Assembly: GCF_019930045.1 (NCBI RefSeq)
Contig: NZ_JAHZQQ010000008.1
Coordinates: forward strand, 1-57,214
DNA from: Streptococcus australis
GTDB lineage: Bacteria > Bacillota > Bacilli > Lactobacillales > Streptococcaceae
Direction of reading: 5' to 3'
Length of the DNA stretch: 57,214 bases
This document shows positions 1-9,212 of this stretch, in pieces (the stretch's first letter is position 1; every line of letters starts with the position of its first letter). A model generated the notes under the pieces. That model was not told the origin of the DNA and searched no databases. It saw only the letters and a program-made list of their open reading frames with translations. Both the position numbers and the translations under genes were made by a program.

Positions 1-75
1 TTTGTGTGAATACTTACAGTTTACCCCAATGAAACGCTATGAGTTTTTTTGTTGCACTATATTTTACAATTTATC
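1..75. repeat. Left copy of a 75-bp inverted repeat at the window ends, probable IS terminus
   Basis: These 75 bases are the exact reverse complement of 57138-57212. Identity stops at base 75, just before the pta terminator. The sequence next to the breakpoint (TTGTTGCACTATATTTTAC) looks like the end of an insertion sequence, perhaps IS30 family, but no transposase is inside the window. The contig probably stops where a multicopy element begins. Confidence 0.7.
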
Positions 76-80
76 ATAAA

Positions 81-108
81 GAAAAAGGCTCAGGATTTTC
101 CTGAGCCT
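81..108 (-). terminator. Rho-independent terminator of pta
   Basis: A perfect 9-bp stem (AGGCTCAGG with CCTGAGCCT, five-base loop) is followed on the minus strand by a T run. It lies 11 bases beyond the pta stop codon and ends the relQ-nadK-rluD-pta transcript. Confidence 0.9.
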
Positions 109-119
109 AAATGCATTTC

Positions 120-1094
120 TTATTGTTCCACAGCTTGAGCTGCTGTGATCAAAGTCAATTTGTAAACGTCATCTGCATTACATCCGCGAGAAAGGTCATT
201 TACTGGTTTGTTCAACCCTTGCAAAACTGGACCTACTGCTGCAAAGCCACCAAGACGTTCTGCCATCTTGTACCCAATGTTACCTGCCTCAATACCTGGG
301 AAGATAAAGACATTGGCTTGTCCTGCCACCTTACTTCCTGGAGCTTTCAATGCTGCTGTTTCTGGTACAAAGGCAGCGTCAAATTGCAATTCCCCGTCAA
401 TTTCAAGGTCTGGACGAAGTTCATGAGCGATTTTTGTTGCTTCAACAACCTTATCAACACTTTCACCGAAACCAGAACCTTTAGTTGAATAGCTCAACAT
501 GGCGATTTTCGGATCAATGCCAAACATCTTGGCTGTGATAGCAGAGTTGATGGCAATTTCAGCCAAGCCTTCAGCATCTGGATTGATGTTAATCGCACAG
601 TCTCCAAACAAGTAACGTTCAGATCCACGAACCATGAGGAAGGCACCTGAAGTGCGTTTGACATTCGGACGAGTTTTGATAATTTGAAGAGCTGGACGAA
701 CAGTTGCAGCTGTTGAGTGAATGGCACCTGATACCATACCATCAACGATTCCCAGATGTACCAACATAACACCAAAGTAGTTGACATCGTCTTGCAAAAT
801 TTGACGCGCTTCCTCTTCTGTCATTTTACCCTTCCGACGTTCTACCAAGGAAGCTACCATCTCATCGAAGCCTGCGTAAGAATGCGGGTCGATAACTTCG
901 TATCCTTCCAAAACTCCTTCAATTTCAAGGTAAATACGAATCTTATCTGGATTACCAAGCAAGACAGGTGTAACGTCTGTTTCTTTTACAATCCGTTTTG
1001 CTGCTTGCAGAATACGAGGTTCTTCCCCTTCTGGTAACACAATACGGGCATTCTTACCAACGAGGTTGGCTTTGAGGCTTTCAAAAACTTCCAT
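120..1094 (-). CDS. pta: Phosphate acetyltransferase
   Basis: Converts acetyl-CoA and phosphate to acetyl phosphate and CoA, the first step of the acetate-forming, ATP-yielding branch with acetate kinase; cytosolic. The 324-residue protein is full length for the PTA_PTB family. It starts MEVFESLKANLVGKNARI and keeps the family segments VSGAIHSTAATVRPALQIIK near 142-161 and FIFPGIEAGNIGYKMAERLG near 272-291. The start is preceded by AAAGGAG at good spacing. It is last in the relQ-nadK-rluD-pta string, 21 bases after rluD. Nothing is truncated. Acetyl phosphate also serves as a phosphodonor for response regulators in this group (family knowledge). Confidence 0.97.
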   Translation of the reverse strand: MEVFESLKANLVGKNARIVLPEGEEPRILQAAKRIVKETDVTPVLLGNPDKIRIYLEIEGVLEGYEVIDPHSYAGFDEMVASLVERRKGKMTEEEARQILQDDVNYFGVMLVHLGIVDGMVSGAIHSTAATVRPALQIIKTRPNVKRTSGAFLMVRGSERYLFGDCAININPDAEGLAEIAINSAITAKMFGIDPKIAMLSYSTKGSGFGESVDKVVEATKIAHELRPDLEIDGELQFDAAFVPETAALKAPGSKVAGQANVFIFPGIEAGNIGYKMAERLGGFAAVGPVLQGLNKPVNDLSRGCNADDVYKLTLITAAQAVEQ

Positions 1095-1115
1095 GAGTTT
1101 CTCCTTTGAAAAAAA

Positions 1116-2006
1116 TTAATTATTTGATAACTGTTTTAAGACTTGGCTAAAATCATCTGGCAGAGAGCTTTCAATTCGGAGCTCCTCTTCCAAAAAAGGA
1201 TGATAGAAAGCCAAGGAATGGCAATGCAAGGCTTGTCGAAGAATCCCATCTTCTAACGAACCTCCATAGAGATCATCTCCCAAGAGTGGAAAACCAATAT
1301 GAGAAAAATGAACGCGAATCTGATGGGTCCGGCCTGTATGCAACTGGATATCCACTAGATGAATATCACCAAAAGACTGGACAACTTGGTAGCTAGTATG
1401 AGCATACTTGCCACCTTTTGCTACCTTTCGGGTAATAATGGAGTCTTCATCACGCGCAATGGGGGCAATGATATCCCCCTTGCTTTCCAACTCACCCTTG
1501 CCCTTTACCAATGCAAAGTAACGTTTTTGAATGGTCTTAGCCTGAAGTTGCTTATCTAAACGAGCATGGGCATAGCCATGTTTGGCAAAAAGCATGATCC
1601 CACTGGTATCCTTGTCTAAACGGGTGACAATATGAACGAGCTGATTTTCATACTGATTGCGAACATAGTAACCCTTAACAAAGTTTGCAATGGTATTGGA
1701 ATGAAGGGAACTAGGAATGGATGCCACTCCTGCCGGTTTGTTGATGACCAAGAAATGATCGTCTTCGTACAAGATTTCCAAATCCCGATCAATGGCCTCC
1801 AAGGCTTCATAACCTTCCTCAGAGGGAATATCAATCGTTACCTTATCTCCGATATCCAGAAGATAAATGGCATTTTGTTCGACGCCATTGACTAAAATCT
1901 GGCCTCCAGAAAACTTGATTTTGGCCAATAAGCCTTTTGAAACCTGATGTTTCTTCAGAAAGGTTTTAACCTTGACATGTTCATCTGCAATAAACTCGAA
2001 CCTCAT
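1116..2006 (-). CDS. RluD-family 23S rRNA pseudouridine synthase
   Basis: Isomerises uridine to pseudouridine in structured RNA, most likely 23S rRNA. The 296-residue protein has an S4-like RNA-binding segment at about 12-60. The catalytic signature RLDKDTSG follows, with the catalytic aspartate at about residue 131, and the motif [11 protein letters not shown] lies near the C-terminal third. Both are diagnostic of the RluA/RluC/RluD group. The start codon overlaps the nadK stop in an ATGA arrangement, so the two are translationally coupled. The exact target uridine cannot be read from sequence, so no Rlu letter is assigned. Confidence 0.93.
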   Translation of the reverse strand: MRFEFIADEHVKVKTFLKKHQVSKGLLAKIKFSGGQILVNGVEQNAIYLLDIGDKVTIDIPSEEGYEALEAIDRDLEILYEDDHFLVINKPAGVASIPSSLHSNTIANFVKGYYVRNQYENQLVHIVTRLDKDTSGIMLFAKHGYAHARLDKQLQAKTIQKRYFALVKGKGELESKGDIIAPIARDEDSIITRKVAKGGKYAHTSYQVVQSFGDIHLVDIQLHTGRTHQIRVHFSHIGFPLLGDDLYGGSLEDGILRQALHCHSLAFYHPFLEEELRIESSLPDDFSQVLKQLSNN

Positions 2007-2821
2007 TCGTCAATATCTCCGATAAAGGCATCCTTGACCCGATTCCAGAAACTGGTATGACTTGGACTCGCTACGAAATTGATCTTGTGGTTATCAATCT
2101 GGTACTCGATATGGGCGATATTTCGATAGGAATAGGTTGAATTATCGACAGAGAGAATGTGAAAACCTGGCCGGCTAGGCGTGATTTCAATCTTATCTTT
2201 TTTGGGAACAATAATCGATGACCCCAAAGTTCGATAGACACGATTATTCAGACTAGCGATTTCAGCAATCTGAAGTGCTTCAATCGTCGGGTGAAGCACA
2301 GCGCCACCCAAGGATTTGTTATAAGCTGTGCTACCTGTGGGGGTCGAAACCGTAATGCCATCCCCTCTAAAACGCTCAAAATGAACGCCATTGATGGTTA
2401 AATCAGCCACCATGGTTCGATCGCTTCGCTTAATCGTCGCTTCGTTAAGGGCTCGCATAATCTTCGTATCCCCATTATCAAAAGTCACTTTGACATTCAG
2501 GATTGGGTAAGATACCTTGGCACCTGTATCGAACTTGAGATTTTCTACCAACTTGTCAATCTCATCATCTAAATAGTCCGTATAAAATCCAAGATGCCCC
2601 GTATGCACCCCAACAAAACGAACCCGATCCAATTGACTCTCGTACTTATGAAAAGCCGAAAGCAACATGCCATCCCCACCGATAGAGATCACGATATCCG
2701 GATGCTTCTCGGTTAAGATAAAATTATTCTTTTTTAATTTATAACGAAGTTGCTGAAAAACCTCTTCGCTTTGGCGTTTTCGATTTCGAATAATCGAAAC
2801 CTTTTTACCTGTAGTCCTCAT
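2003..2821 (-). CDS. nadK: NAD kinase
   Basis: Phosphorylates NAD to NADP using ATP or polyphosphate; cytosolic. The glycine-rich GGDGML motif lies at about 48-53, and [20 protein letters not shown] in the middle of the protein is the conserved NAD-binding block. I chose the start [15 protein letters not shown] at 2821, giving 272 residues, because it matches the usual length and N-terminus. An in-frame ATG at 2848 would add nine unlikely residues. The gene overlaps the 3' end of relQ by 17 bases and the start of rluD by four, which argues for one tightly coupled operon. Confidence 0.95.
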   Translation of the reverse strand: MRTTGKKVSIIRNRKRQSEEVFQQLRYKLKKNNFILTEKHPDIVISIGGDGMLLSAFHKYESQLDRVRFVGVHTGHLGFYTDYLDDEIDKLVENLKFDTGAKVSYPILNVKVTFDNGDTKIMRALNEATIKRSDRTMVADLTINGVHFERFRGDGITVSTPTGSTAYNKSLGGAVLHPTIEALQIAEIASLNNRVYRTLGSSIIVPKKDKIEITPSRPGFHILSVDNSTYSYRNIAHIEYQIDNHKINFVASPSHTSFWNRVKDAFIGDIDE

Positions 2822-3476
2822 CTGTATCATCACTATTTCCGACGCCATCGTTTAATTTACGATGCATTGGATCAAAAAGAGCTTGCGCCTCCTGAATGGC
2901 ATCACGAATGGCACCCATTTCCTCATCGAGTTGATAAGCCAAATTCGCGGTGACTTCAAGACGCTTCTTAATCTCGTCCGGAAAATCTCCTTTATATTTG
3001 TAATTTAATGAGTGTTCAATGGTGGCCCAGAAATTCATAGACAAAGTACGAATCTGAATCTCTGCCAAAATCGTTTCATAGCCATTAATGGTATCTACTG
3101 GATACTCTACCACTACATGATAGCTTCGATACCCACTTGATTTCTTGTGACGAATATAGTCTCGTTCTTGAACCACACGCATATCCTGACGCTTCCGCAA
3201 GACTTCTAGGACTTCGTCTACGTCGTCTACAAATTGAACCATGACCCTCAGACCAGCAATATCTTGCATATCTTGAGCCAGGTTCTCTTCAGAGATACTC
3301 CTACGTTCCATCTTTTCGAGAATACTCTCAATCGGCTTCACACGACCGGTCACAAACTCGATTGGGGAATGCTTTTGTTGTTTGCGATACTGCTTTCTTA
3401 TCCCACGAAGTTTAATCTTCAACTCCCCAACTGCTTGGATATAGGGATCTAAAAAATTTTCCCAATCAATCGCCAT
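2805..3476 (-). CDS. relQ: Small alarmone synthetase RelQ, GTP pyrophosphokinase
   Basis: Makes (p)ppGpp from ATP and GTP/GDP. The 223-residue protein has only the synthetase domain. Visible motifs are GLRVMVQF near 75, SSGYRSYHV near 113, EIQIRT near 139 and the [12 protein letters not shown] block near 150-161. There is no hydrolase (HD) domain and no TGS/ACT region, so it is a small alarmone synthetase. The YjbM/RelQ rather than RelP assignment rests on length and the rel-nadK-rluD neighbourhood, which is conserved in Firmicutes. First gene of the minus-strand operon; SD is AGGTGA. Confidence 0.93.
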   Translation of the reverse strand: MAIDWENFLDPYIQAVGELKIKLRGIRKQYRKQQKHSPIEFVTGRVKPIESILEKMERRSISEENLAQDMQDIAGLRVMVQFVDDVDEVLEVLRKRQDMRVVQERDYIRHKKSSGYRSYHVVVEYPVDTINGYETILAEIQIRTLSMNFWATIEHSLNYKYKGDFPDEIKKRLEVTANLAYQLDEEMGAIRDAIQEAQALFDPMHRKLNDGVGNSDDTDEDYR

Positions 3477-3571
3477 TGAATCACCTTGTCATCTCAAAGT
3501 TTTTTGTATAAAATAAACACATCTATTATTATATCATAAAGAGCTTGCAAACGAAAGAAAAGGACGTAGCT

Positions 3572-4138
3572 ATGAATCATTTAGAAATTGAATTTAAAAC
3601 CTTACTAACCAAAGAAGAGTACCATTCTCTAGAAGACTTTTTCAAAGACCAACCACCTATCCGACAAACCAATCACTATATTGACACGCCCGACCAAGCT
3701 ATTCGGAATCATCGGATGGCCTTGCGAATTCGTACCTTAGCTGATCGGGCTGAGCTAACCCTTAAAGTACCGCAAGATGCGGGACATTTTGAATACAATC
3801 AAGCCCTTACTTTTGAACAAGTAGAAACCTTTCTCTCCGAGAAAAAACTCCCTCAAGGTGAGATTGCCAGCTTTCTCACTGATTTAGACATTCCTCTAAC
3901 TTCCTTAGATGTCTGGGGAAGTCTAGAAACGGAGAGACGGGAGAAAAGAATCCCTAAAGGTTTATTAGCTTTTGACCGTAGTCGCTATAACTCTATCGAG
4001 GACTATGAGTTAGAAATGGAGGTGGATGCCGCTTCAGATGAAACTTATTTTCACGAATTTCTCAAGGAAAAACAAATTGAATACAAGCCAGCCAAAAGTA
4101 AAGTAGCAAGATTGGCTCAAAGTTTGCTAAAAAGCTGA
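3572..4138 (+). CDS. CYTH domain protein (triphosphate tunnel enzyme family)
   Basis: A 188-residue single-domain CYTH protein. The defining ExExK signature is E-I-E-F-K at residues 5-9 (MNHLEIEFKTLL). Alternating charged strands follow, ending in K-S-K-V-A-R near the C-terminus, as expected for the eight-stranded tunnel. Family members hydrolyse inorganic triphosphate or thiamine triphosphate; the substrate here is unknown. I chose the ATG at 3572 because AAAAGGACG sits upstream and the motif is then N-terminal. It is divergent from relQ, a pairing conserved in streptococci, which may hint at a phosphate or nucleotide role (inference). Confidence 0.9.
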   Translation: MNHLEIEFKTLLTKEEYHSLEDFFKDQPPIRQTNHYIDTPDQAIRNHRMALRIRTLADRAELTLKVPQDAGHFEYNQALTFEQVETFLSEKKLPQGEIASFLTDLDIPLTSLDVWGSLETERREKRIPKGLLAFDRSRYNSIEDYELEMEVDAASDETYFHEFLKEKQIEYKPAKSKVARLAQSLLKS

Positions 4139-4200
4139 AATTACTGAATTTTTTTGCTAAAATAAGACTAGACAAAAATATCTAAATGAGGATCAAACAC

Positions 4201-5157
4201 ATGTCAGAAAAAAACAATATGAAGCTCTTCGCACTCAACTCCAATCAAGAAATTGCACAAAAAATTTCGGAAGTTGCTGGTATCCCACTCGGAAAGCTTT
4301 CTTCACGTCAATTCTCAGATGGTGAAATCCAAATTAATATCGAAGAAAGTGTGCGTGGATATGATATTTACATCATCCAATCTACTAGCTTCCCAGTGAA
4401 CAATCACTTAATGGAATTGTTAATCATGGTAGATGCTTGCCAACGAGCAAGTGCCCATACCGTAAACGTGGTCCTTCCATACTTTGGGTATGCCCGTCAA
4501 GACCGCACTGCTGCTCCTCGCGAACCAATTACAGCAAAATTGGTTGCCAACATGCTTGTCAAGGCAGGAGTAGACCGTGTTGTAACCCTCGATCTTCATG
4601 CGGTTCAAGTACAAGGCTTCTTCGATATCCCAGTAGACAACTTGTTCACGATTCCTCTATTTGCTGATCACTATATCAAACAAGGTTTAACCGGTTCAGA
4701 TGTAGTGGTTGTCAGCCCTAAAAATTCTGGAGTGAAACGCGCACGCAATCTTGCAGAATATCTAGATGCCCCAATTGCTATCATCGACTACGCCCAAGAC
4801 GACTCTAGCCGTGACGAGGGCTACATCATCGGGGATGTTAAAGGTAAAAAAGCAATCCTGATCGATGATATTCTAAATACAGGAAAAACCTTCTCTGAGG
4901 CTGCAAAAATTGTCCAACGCGACGGCGCTACTGAGATTTATGCCGTTTCAAGTCACGGACTTTTCGTTAAGGGAGCTGCGGAATTACTAGACCAAGCACC
5001 GATTAAAGAAATTTTGGTTACAGACTCTGTAGCAACCAAAGAGCAAAAACCAAAAAATGTAAAATACATTACTGCAAGCGAATTGATTGGAGATGCCCTT
5101 GTACGTATACAAGAGCGTAAACCAGTTAGTCCACTCTTTGCATACCACAAGAAATAA
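4201..5157 (+). CDS. prs2: Ribose-phosphate pyrophosphokinase, second paralogue type
   Basis: Makes PRPP from ribose 5-phosphate and ATP for purine, pyrimidine, NAD, His and Trp synthesis. The 318-residue protein starts [18 protein letters not shown] after GAGGATC. The PRPP-binding loop is [10 protein letters not shown] at 221-230, and the DLH catalytic segment lies near 131. Sequence recall matches the Prs2 of S. pneumoniae rather than the Prs1 encoded near the origin, so a second gene is expected elsewhere. It is followed after nine bases by the cysteine desulfurase gene, probably co-transcribed. Confidence 0.94.
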   Translation: MSEKNNMKLFALNSNQEIAQKISEVAGIPLGKLSSRQFSDGEIQINIEESVRGYDIYIIQSTSFPVNNHLMELLIMVDACQRASAHTVNVVLPYFGYARQDRTAAPREPITAKLVANMLVKAGVDRVVTLDLHAVQVQGFFDIPVDNLFTIPLFADHYIKQGLTGSDVVVVSPKNSGVKRARNLAEYLDAPIAIIDYAQDDSSRDEGYIIGDVKGKKAILIDDILNTGKTFSEAAKIVQRDGATEIYAVSSHGLFVKGAAELLDQAPIKEILVTDSVATKEQKPKNVKYITASELIGDALVRIQERKPVSPLFAYHKK

Positions 5158-5166
5158 GGTGATGGC

Positions 5167-6294
5167 GTGATTTATTTTGACAATGCGGCAACCACTCCCC
5201 TAAGCCCAGGAGTAATCAAGGTGATGACAGAAACGATGGAAACCAGTTTCGGAAATCCCTCTAGTCTCCACTCCCACGGTCGCCAAGCGAAAAAGATTCT
5301 TAGAGACGCTAGGGAATGCGTTGCAACTTGTTTAAAGACCTCTAGTCAACAGATTATCTTCACATCTGGCGGGACCGAAAGCAATAACACTGTTATAAAG
5401 GGCTACTGTCTCAAACATAGACAGCAAGGGAAGCATATTATTACCACGGCTATTGAGCACCATGCCGTCCTTGAACCGATTGAGTACTTGGTTCAAGAAT
5501 ATGGATTTGAAGTAACCATCATTCAACCGGTCGATCAAAAAATTCGACCTGAAGATATTCGAGCTGCACTTCGTTCCGATACTATTTTAGTATCCACCAT
5601 GTATGCCAACAACGAAACAGGCGATCTCTTACCCATCAAGGACATTTCTGACCTTTTAAAAGACCATCCTGCTGCTTTTCATGTCGATGCCGTTCAAGCC
5701 GTTGGTAAACTTGCTGTAGCCCCTGAAGAGCTGGGAATTGACTTTTTAACCGCATCCGCTCATAAATTTCACGGGCCTAAAGGCGTCGGCGTCCTCTATG
5801 CTAGAAAGCCTGACTTTTTCAATCTCTTACACGGGGGTGACCAAGAAGACAAACGTCGAGCTAGCACAGAGAACTTGATTTCAATTGCTGGAATGGCTCA
5901 AGCCCTTAAAGAAGCAACTGATCAGTTAGACGCAAATTATCAGTACATTCAGAGCTTATCTGATCGTATCCTAACTGGCCTAGAAGATTTAGATTTCTAT
6001 CTGAATAGCACAGACTCCAAACTTCCTCATGTCTTGAACATTGGCTTCCCTGGTATCAGCAATGATATCTTAATGCTTCGTTTAGATATGGCAGGGATTT
6101 CAGTCTCAACTGGCTCTGCTTGTACTGCGGGGACTGTTCAGCCAAGTCATGTCCTTGCAGCTTATTATGGCGAAGCTTCACCTCGCTTGAAGGAATCTAT
6201 TCGCATTAGTTTATCCGAATTCAATACGACTGCTGAGGTCGATACTTTTGTAACAACTATACACAAAATTTTAGGAGAATTACATGGCATTTGA
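5167..6294 (+). CDS. Cysteine desulfurase, NifS/IscS-like
   Basis: PLP enzyme that takes sulfur from cysteine for thio-modification of tRNA or Fe-S assembly. The start is GTG at 5167 (MIYFDNAATT), with AAGGTGATG upstream. The PLP lysine is K200 in SAHKFHGPKG and the persulfide cysteine is about C319 in STGSACTAG. The 375 residues match group I enzymes. Streptococci usually also carry SufS, so this copy may feed tRNA thiolation (inference). The start of the next gene lies inside its last 11 bases. Confidence 0.92.
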   Translation: MIYFDNAATTPLSPGVIKVMTETMETSFGNPSSLHSHGRQAKKILRDARECVATCLKTSSQQIIFTSGGTESNNTVIKGYCLKHRQQGKHIITTAIEHHAVLEPIEYLVQEYGFEVTIIQPVDQKIRPEDIRAALRSDTILVSTMYANNETGDLLPIKDISDLLKDHPAAFHVDAVQAVGKLAVAPEELGIDFLTASAHKFHGPKGVGVLYARKPDFFNLLHGGDQEDKRRASTENLISIAGMAQALKEATDQLDANYQYIQSLSDRILTGLEDLDFYLNSTDSKLPHVLNIGFPGISNDILMLRLDMAGISVSTGSACTAGTVQPSHVLAAYYGEASPRLKESIRISLSEFNTTAEVDTFVTTIHKILGELHGI

Positions 6295-6631
6295 AACATC
6301 TGTCTCATTACCAAACTGCGATTACACATACGCAATCCATCCAAATATTAAAAAATATACCCTACGCGACAATACTTTTGCACAAACAAAGGTTGGAAAC
6401 TACGAATTAAATCGTTTGTTAGAAGCTGTTCCAAATAGCGGAGATGGCTTTAAGTTAAAAATTATCATCAATAAGGATTTAACAGGATTTAAAATTAACA
6501 TTACTGACAAGTCAGGCCTTCGTTTGGTAAATATTTTTAAAAATCCAGAAAACAAGATTATCCAACAAAAATTCTACTTCCTCATGGACAGTTTAGTGGA
6601 ACGTGAAATCTTTGAAAGGATTGAAAAGTAA
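6284..6631 (+). CDS. DUF1831 family protein
   Basis: A 115-residue protein of unknown function (MAFETSVSLPNCDYTY). The fold appears alpha/beta with no membrane segment, signal or metal cluster. It overlaps the cysteine desulfurase gene by 11 bases and is preceded by TTAGGAG, so it is translationally coupled. The desulfurase-DUF1831-DUF4649 order is a recurring streptococcal string, which suggests a partner or chaperone in sulfur transfer (inference only). Confidence 0.85.
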   Translation: MAFETSVSLPNCDYTYAIHPNIKKYTLRDNTFAQTKVGNYELNRLLEAVPNSGDGFKLKIIINKDLTGFKINITDKSGLRLVNIFKNPENKIIQQKFYFLMDSLVEREIFERIEK

Positions 6632-6867
6632 TGACCAATGGTCCTGTAGTCCTCACCTATTTGGATGCATACCAAAAGGAACGTCAGGTTAGCTACGACA
6701 ACATAGATCACTGTCTATTAGCCTTCTCAGGCTGTGTGACGATTCCAGATTCCTATCAGGTTGTTTCTGTTACCTACAAGGAGCAAACCTTACCTTTCAC
6801 TGGAAAAATCGGTGACTTCTATCGCTATCTGATTCAGTTTGATCAGAGTTTAAGAAATTCCAATTAA
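6631..6867 (+). CDS. DUF4649 family small protein
   Basis: A 78-residue protein starting MTNGPVVLTYLDAYQKER. Its ATG shares one base with the stop of the preceding gene (TAATG), a typical coupled re-initiation junction. No catalytic motif, membrane segment or Cys/His cluster is visible. Function unknown. It is the last gene of the prs2-desulfurase string, since a terminator follows at once. Confidence 0.8.
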   Translation: MTNGPVVLTYLDAYQKERQVSYDNIDHCLLAFSGCVTIPDSYQVVSVTYKEQTLPFTGKIGDFYRYLIQFDQSLRNSN

Positions 6868-6873
6868 GAAAGA

Positions 6874-6897
6874 AAAGCACCGTTTTGGTGTTTTTTT
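6874..6897 (+). terminator. Terminator after the prs2-desulfurase operon
   Basis: A short stem (AAAAGCACC with GGTGTTTT) runs into seven T residues. It is weak by GC pairs but correctly placed 10-30 bases after the DUF4649 stop. Confidence 0.6.
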
Positions 6898-6960
6898 AGT
6901 AGAAGATAGTTGCTTTTTTCACAAACTTTTTATAAAATAGATTTGAAAGGTTGTGATATT

Positions 6961-7605
6961 GTGAAACAAGATAAGACTAATCCAATTCCTCGTGCTACTG
7001 CCAAACGACTCTCCTTGTATTACCGCATTTTTAAACGCTTTAATGCAGAGAAAATCGAACGAGCAAATTCAAAACAGATTGCTGAAGCCATCGGGATTGA
7101 TTCCGCAACTGTTCGTCGAGACTTCTCCTACTTTGGAGAGCTGGGACGACGTGGTTTTGGTTATGATGTCAAAAAGTTAATGAACTTCTTTGCCGATCTC
7201 TTGAATGATAACTCCATCACCAATGTTGCTATCGTCGGGATTGGAAATATGGGGAGTGCCCTTCTTCACTATCGCTTCCATGAGCGAAACAAAATGAAAA
7301 TTGTCATGGCATTTGATACGGATGATCATGAGTTAGTCGGCACTAAAAGTAAAGATGGTATACCGATTTACGGGATCTCCACACTAAAAGAAAAACTTGA
7401 GGGACAAGAGATTCAAACAGCCATTTTAACCGTTCCAAGTGTAAAATCTCAAGAAGTTGCAGATTTACTAGTTGAAGCCGGTATCAAGGGAATCCTTAGC
7501 TTTTCTCCCGTACACTTAACAGTTCCAAAAGATGTGGTAGTCCAATATGTCGACCTAACCAGTGAACTGCAAACCCTTCTCTACTTTATGCGTAAAAATT
7601 CATGA
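6961..7605 (+). CDS. rex: Redox-sensing transcriptional repressor Rex
   Basis: Senses NADH/NAD and represses fermentation genes at high NAD. The 214-residue protein has an N-terminal winged helix at about 10-75 ([12 protein letters not shown], then [14 protein letters not shown]) and a Rossmann NAD-binding domain with G-I-G-N-M-G at about 93-98. The GTG start at 6961 gives the usual Rex length. An in-frame ATG upstream at 6910 lies in the promoter-like stretch with TATAAA and is rejected. The gene stands alone. A TTCACAA half-site near 6918 could allow autoregulation, but no full operator is convincing. Confidence 0.95.
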   Translation: MKQDKTNPIPRATAKRLSLYYRIFKRFNAEKIERANSKQIAEAIGIDSATVRRDFSYFGELGRRGFGYDVKKLMNFFADLLNDNSITNVAIVGIGNMGSALLHYRFHERNKMKIVMAFDTDDHELVGTKSKDGIPIYGISTLKEKLEGQEIQTAILTVPSVKSQEVADLLVEAGIKGILSFSPVHLTVPKDVVVQYVDLTSELQTLLYFMRKNS

Positions 7606-7611
7606 TAAGCA

Positions 7612-7792
7612 AAGAGGCTGGGACAAAAGTCCTAGCCTCTCAATTGTCTTTGTATTATCGAGCAAGACGCAGTGGTTTAATGGGCTCTACCACGCTGATT
7701 TCATCAGCTTTTACAGCCCTACTCAACTGTGCGGAGGTGGGACGACGAAATCGAATTCTAACGAATTACCGATTTCTGTCCCACTCTCTTTT
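7612..7792. repeat. Copy 1 of a ~180-bp three-hairpin repeat
   Basis: Nearly identical to 26498-26679 and 39232-39408. On the minus strand it forms a long hairpin (GTGGGAC and GAAATCG arms), a second hairpin around GGGCT/AGCCC with GCTGAT/ATCAGC on top, and a terminal 11-bp hairpin (GTCCCAGCCTC) followed by T residues. It begins at the radC stop codon and probably acts as the radC 3' UTR and terminator. A short frame through it (GSTTLISSAF) recurs in all copies because the DNA is repeated; I do not call it a gene. Confidence 0.85.
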
Positions 7793-7793
7793 T

Positions 7794-8477
7794 CTATACC
7801 AATAAATCTGTTTCTTCCCGGTAGCTATAATAATCATCAGTTGAGACAATCAGATGGTCCAGAAAAACAATTCCTAGACAATTGCAGGCTTCTATCATTT
7901 GTTGGGTGACACCATCATCATTCTTGCTAGGATGAATGATCCCGGACGGGTGGTTGTGAACCAAGATTAAGGATGTCGCCATATGCTTGATGGCATAGTG
8001 CAAGATTTCTCTCGGTTCTGCAATGCTACGATTGACTGTTCCGATAAAGATCACTTGCTGATGGATAATTTGATTTTGGGTATTCAGATACAAGGCCAGT
8101 AAATGCTCCTGTTTCTCATGGCCTATTTTTTGTTGCATCATTTTTGCCAGCTTCTGACTACTCATGATTTGTTCCGTTTCAATCACTTCAGAAGTCTGTA
8201 TTCGTTTCCCTAGTTCAATAGCAGCTAACAGCTCAATGGCCTTAACTTTCCCAATTCCTGGAACTTCCTGTAACTCCTGAAAACTCATACTAGCCAGTTC
8301 TTTTAAACTCTTTAGTGAGCCCAGCAGGTCCTGAGCGATCTCGTAGACTGGTTTATTTTTGTTCCCCGTCCGTAATAAGATGGACAGCAATTCTTGATGA
8401 CTGAGCTTATCAGGGCCCTCTGTTAGCAAGCGTTCTCTAGGTAAGAGACCAGATTCTTGAAATACAATATGATACAT
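7794..8477 (-). CDS. radC: RadC/JAB domain protein
   Basis: A 227-residue RadC-family protein. The N-terminus carries a helix-hairpin-helix segment ([20 protein letters not shown]). The C-terminal JAMM metalloprotease-like domain has H-N-H-P-S-G followed by the S-x8-D-type ligands (PSKNDDG). The original DNA-repair assignment of RadC has been questioned and its biochemical function is not settled. I chose [10 protein letters not shown] at 8477 because GAGGAGG lies seven bases upstream; the longer frame from 8492 would begin inside that site. Its ribosome site is buried in a perfect hairpin, listed separately. Confidence 0.92.
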   Translation of the reverse strand: MYHIVFQESGLLPRERLLTEGPDKLSHQELLSILLRTGNKNKPVYEIAQDLLGSLKSLKELASMSFQELQEVPGIGKVKAIELLAAIELGKRIQTSEVIETEQIMSSQKLAKMMQQKIGHEKQEHLLALYLNTQNQIIHQQVIFIGTVNRSIAEPREILHYAIKHMATSLILVHNHPSGIIHPSKNDDGVTQQMIEACNCLGIVFLDHLIVSTDDYYSYREETDLLV

Positions 8478-8515
8478 AAAAAACCTCCTCAATTAATAAT
8501 TCGCAATTGAGGAGG
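8478..8515 (-). terminator. Terminator hairpin that contains the radC ribosome-binding site
   Basis: On the minus strand CCTCCTCAATT pairs perfectly (11 bp, 10-base loop) with AATTGAGGAGG. Six T residues follow and then, directly, the radC ATG. The 3' arm contains the complete GAGGAGG site. The structure is a classic terminator for the gene at 8538-8816 and at the same time a lid on radC translation. Confidence 0.85.
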
Positions 8516-8537
8516 AAAAAGGACGATTCCGTAAAAA

Positions 8538-8816
8538 TTAAATTGGACAAACTGCTTCTCTTAAGTTTTCAAGAATTCTAGTTTCTTCATTTGAGAAGTT
8601 AATTCTATAGCATTCTTGCACTTGTTCCAAAGACGCAAGAAATTGACGAATTTCGTATCGAATTAAGTGCTCTTGATCATCAGGAAGGTTTTCAATGGTT
8701 TCGAAGACCTGTTCAACTTCGTAGATCCCCTTGGTAATGAGCCCTGTTTTGGGGAAATCATTGACCAGTAAGCCATAGAAGTTTCTTAACAAAGTATAGA
8801 TATCTTCTGTGCGCAT
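8538..8816 (-). CDS. Conserved small protein of unknown function
   Basis: A 92-residue, acidic, mostly helical protein (MRTEDIYTLLRNFYGLLVND) with two cysteines (near 73 and 90) and no membrane segment. SD TTGGAGGA is well placed before ATG 8816. I do not recognise the family. It lies upstream of radC, separated by the terminator hairpin, so it may be transcribed partly with radC by read-through. Confidence 0.75.
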   Translation of the reverse strand: MRTEDIYTLLRNFYGLLVNDFPKTGLITKGIYEVEQVFETIENLPDDQEHLIRYEIRQFLASLEQVQECYRINFSNEETRILENLREAVCPI

Positions 8817-8937
8817 TTAGTTCCTCCAAGTTTCTTTCTATCACTCTTCTATTATAAAATAGAAAGCATGTAAAAATATGTCAGTCAGGTAACATTTTAT
8901 GACTATCCTCTTACAAGTTGGCAGAAAATTAACAGAA

Positions 8938-8962
8938 AAAAAGGGGTCAAGGACCTCTTTTC
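8938..8962. terminator. Terminator-like hairpin, near-duplicate of the srtA terminator
   Basis: AAAAGGGGTCAAGGACCTCTTTT forms a short stem (GGTC/GACC core plus flanking A/T pairs). It closely copies the hairpin at 9213-9238, in the same orientation. The two copies bracket the structured element at 8986-9123. Confidence 0.6.
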
Positions 8963-8985
8963 AGATTGAAAACAAAGTAATTTAA

Positions 8986-9123
8986 AAAACTTTCCTTAGG
9001 TGAGTACGGACGTCAGCGAACTTCGTAGAAGTTCCATGACTAATTATTGAGTCTAATGTCTCAATAATTCCGAGTGCCTGAATGAACAGTGTTTCAGGCA
9101 CTTTTCTCACAGCGGAAAGTTTT
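8986..9123. other. Multi-branched structured intergenic element (candidate ncRNA or repeat)
   Basis: Within the 425-base gap between the 92-residue gene and srtA, a closing helix (AAACTTTCC with GGAAAGTTT, then GTGAG with CTCAC) encloses three perfect or near-perfect hairpins: GAACTTC/GAAGTTC inside GTCA/TGAC, AATTATTGAG/CTCAATAATT, and GTGCCTGAA/TTCAGGCAC. No coding frame fits. I see no clear promoter, and the orientation is undecided. The rest of the gap (8817-8937, 9124-9212) shows nothing further. Confidence 0.65.
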
Positions 9124-9212
9124 GCTTCTTCTTAAATGAGTAAAAATAAAAGTCATTTTTTGAAAATCATCCAGCTGTTTTATGTAACATAACAATTTGT
9201 CTACATTCAAAA

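Noticed and set aside
6910-6960. ATG at 6910 as the rex start
   Set aside because: The added 17 residues overlap the -10-like TATAAA, and the GTG at 6961 gives the standard Rex N-terminus and length.
7602-7805. Short frames through the 180-bp repeats (product containing GSTTLISSAFTALLNC), seen at 7612 and 39232
   Set aside because: They recur only because the DNA is repeated. Start codons differ between copies (ATG against GTG), no ribosome site precedes them, and the hairpins explain the conservation.
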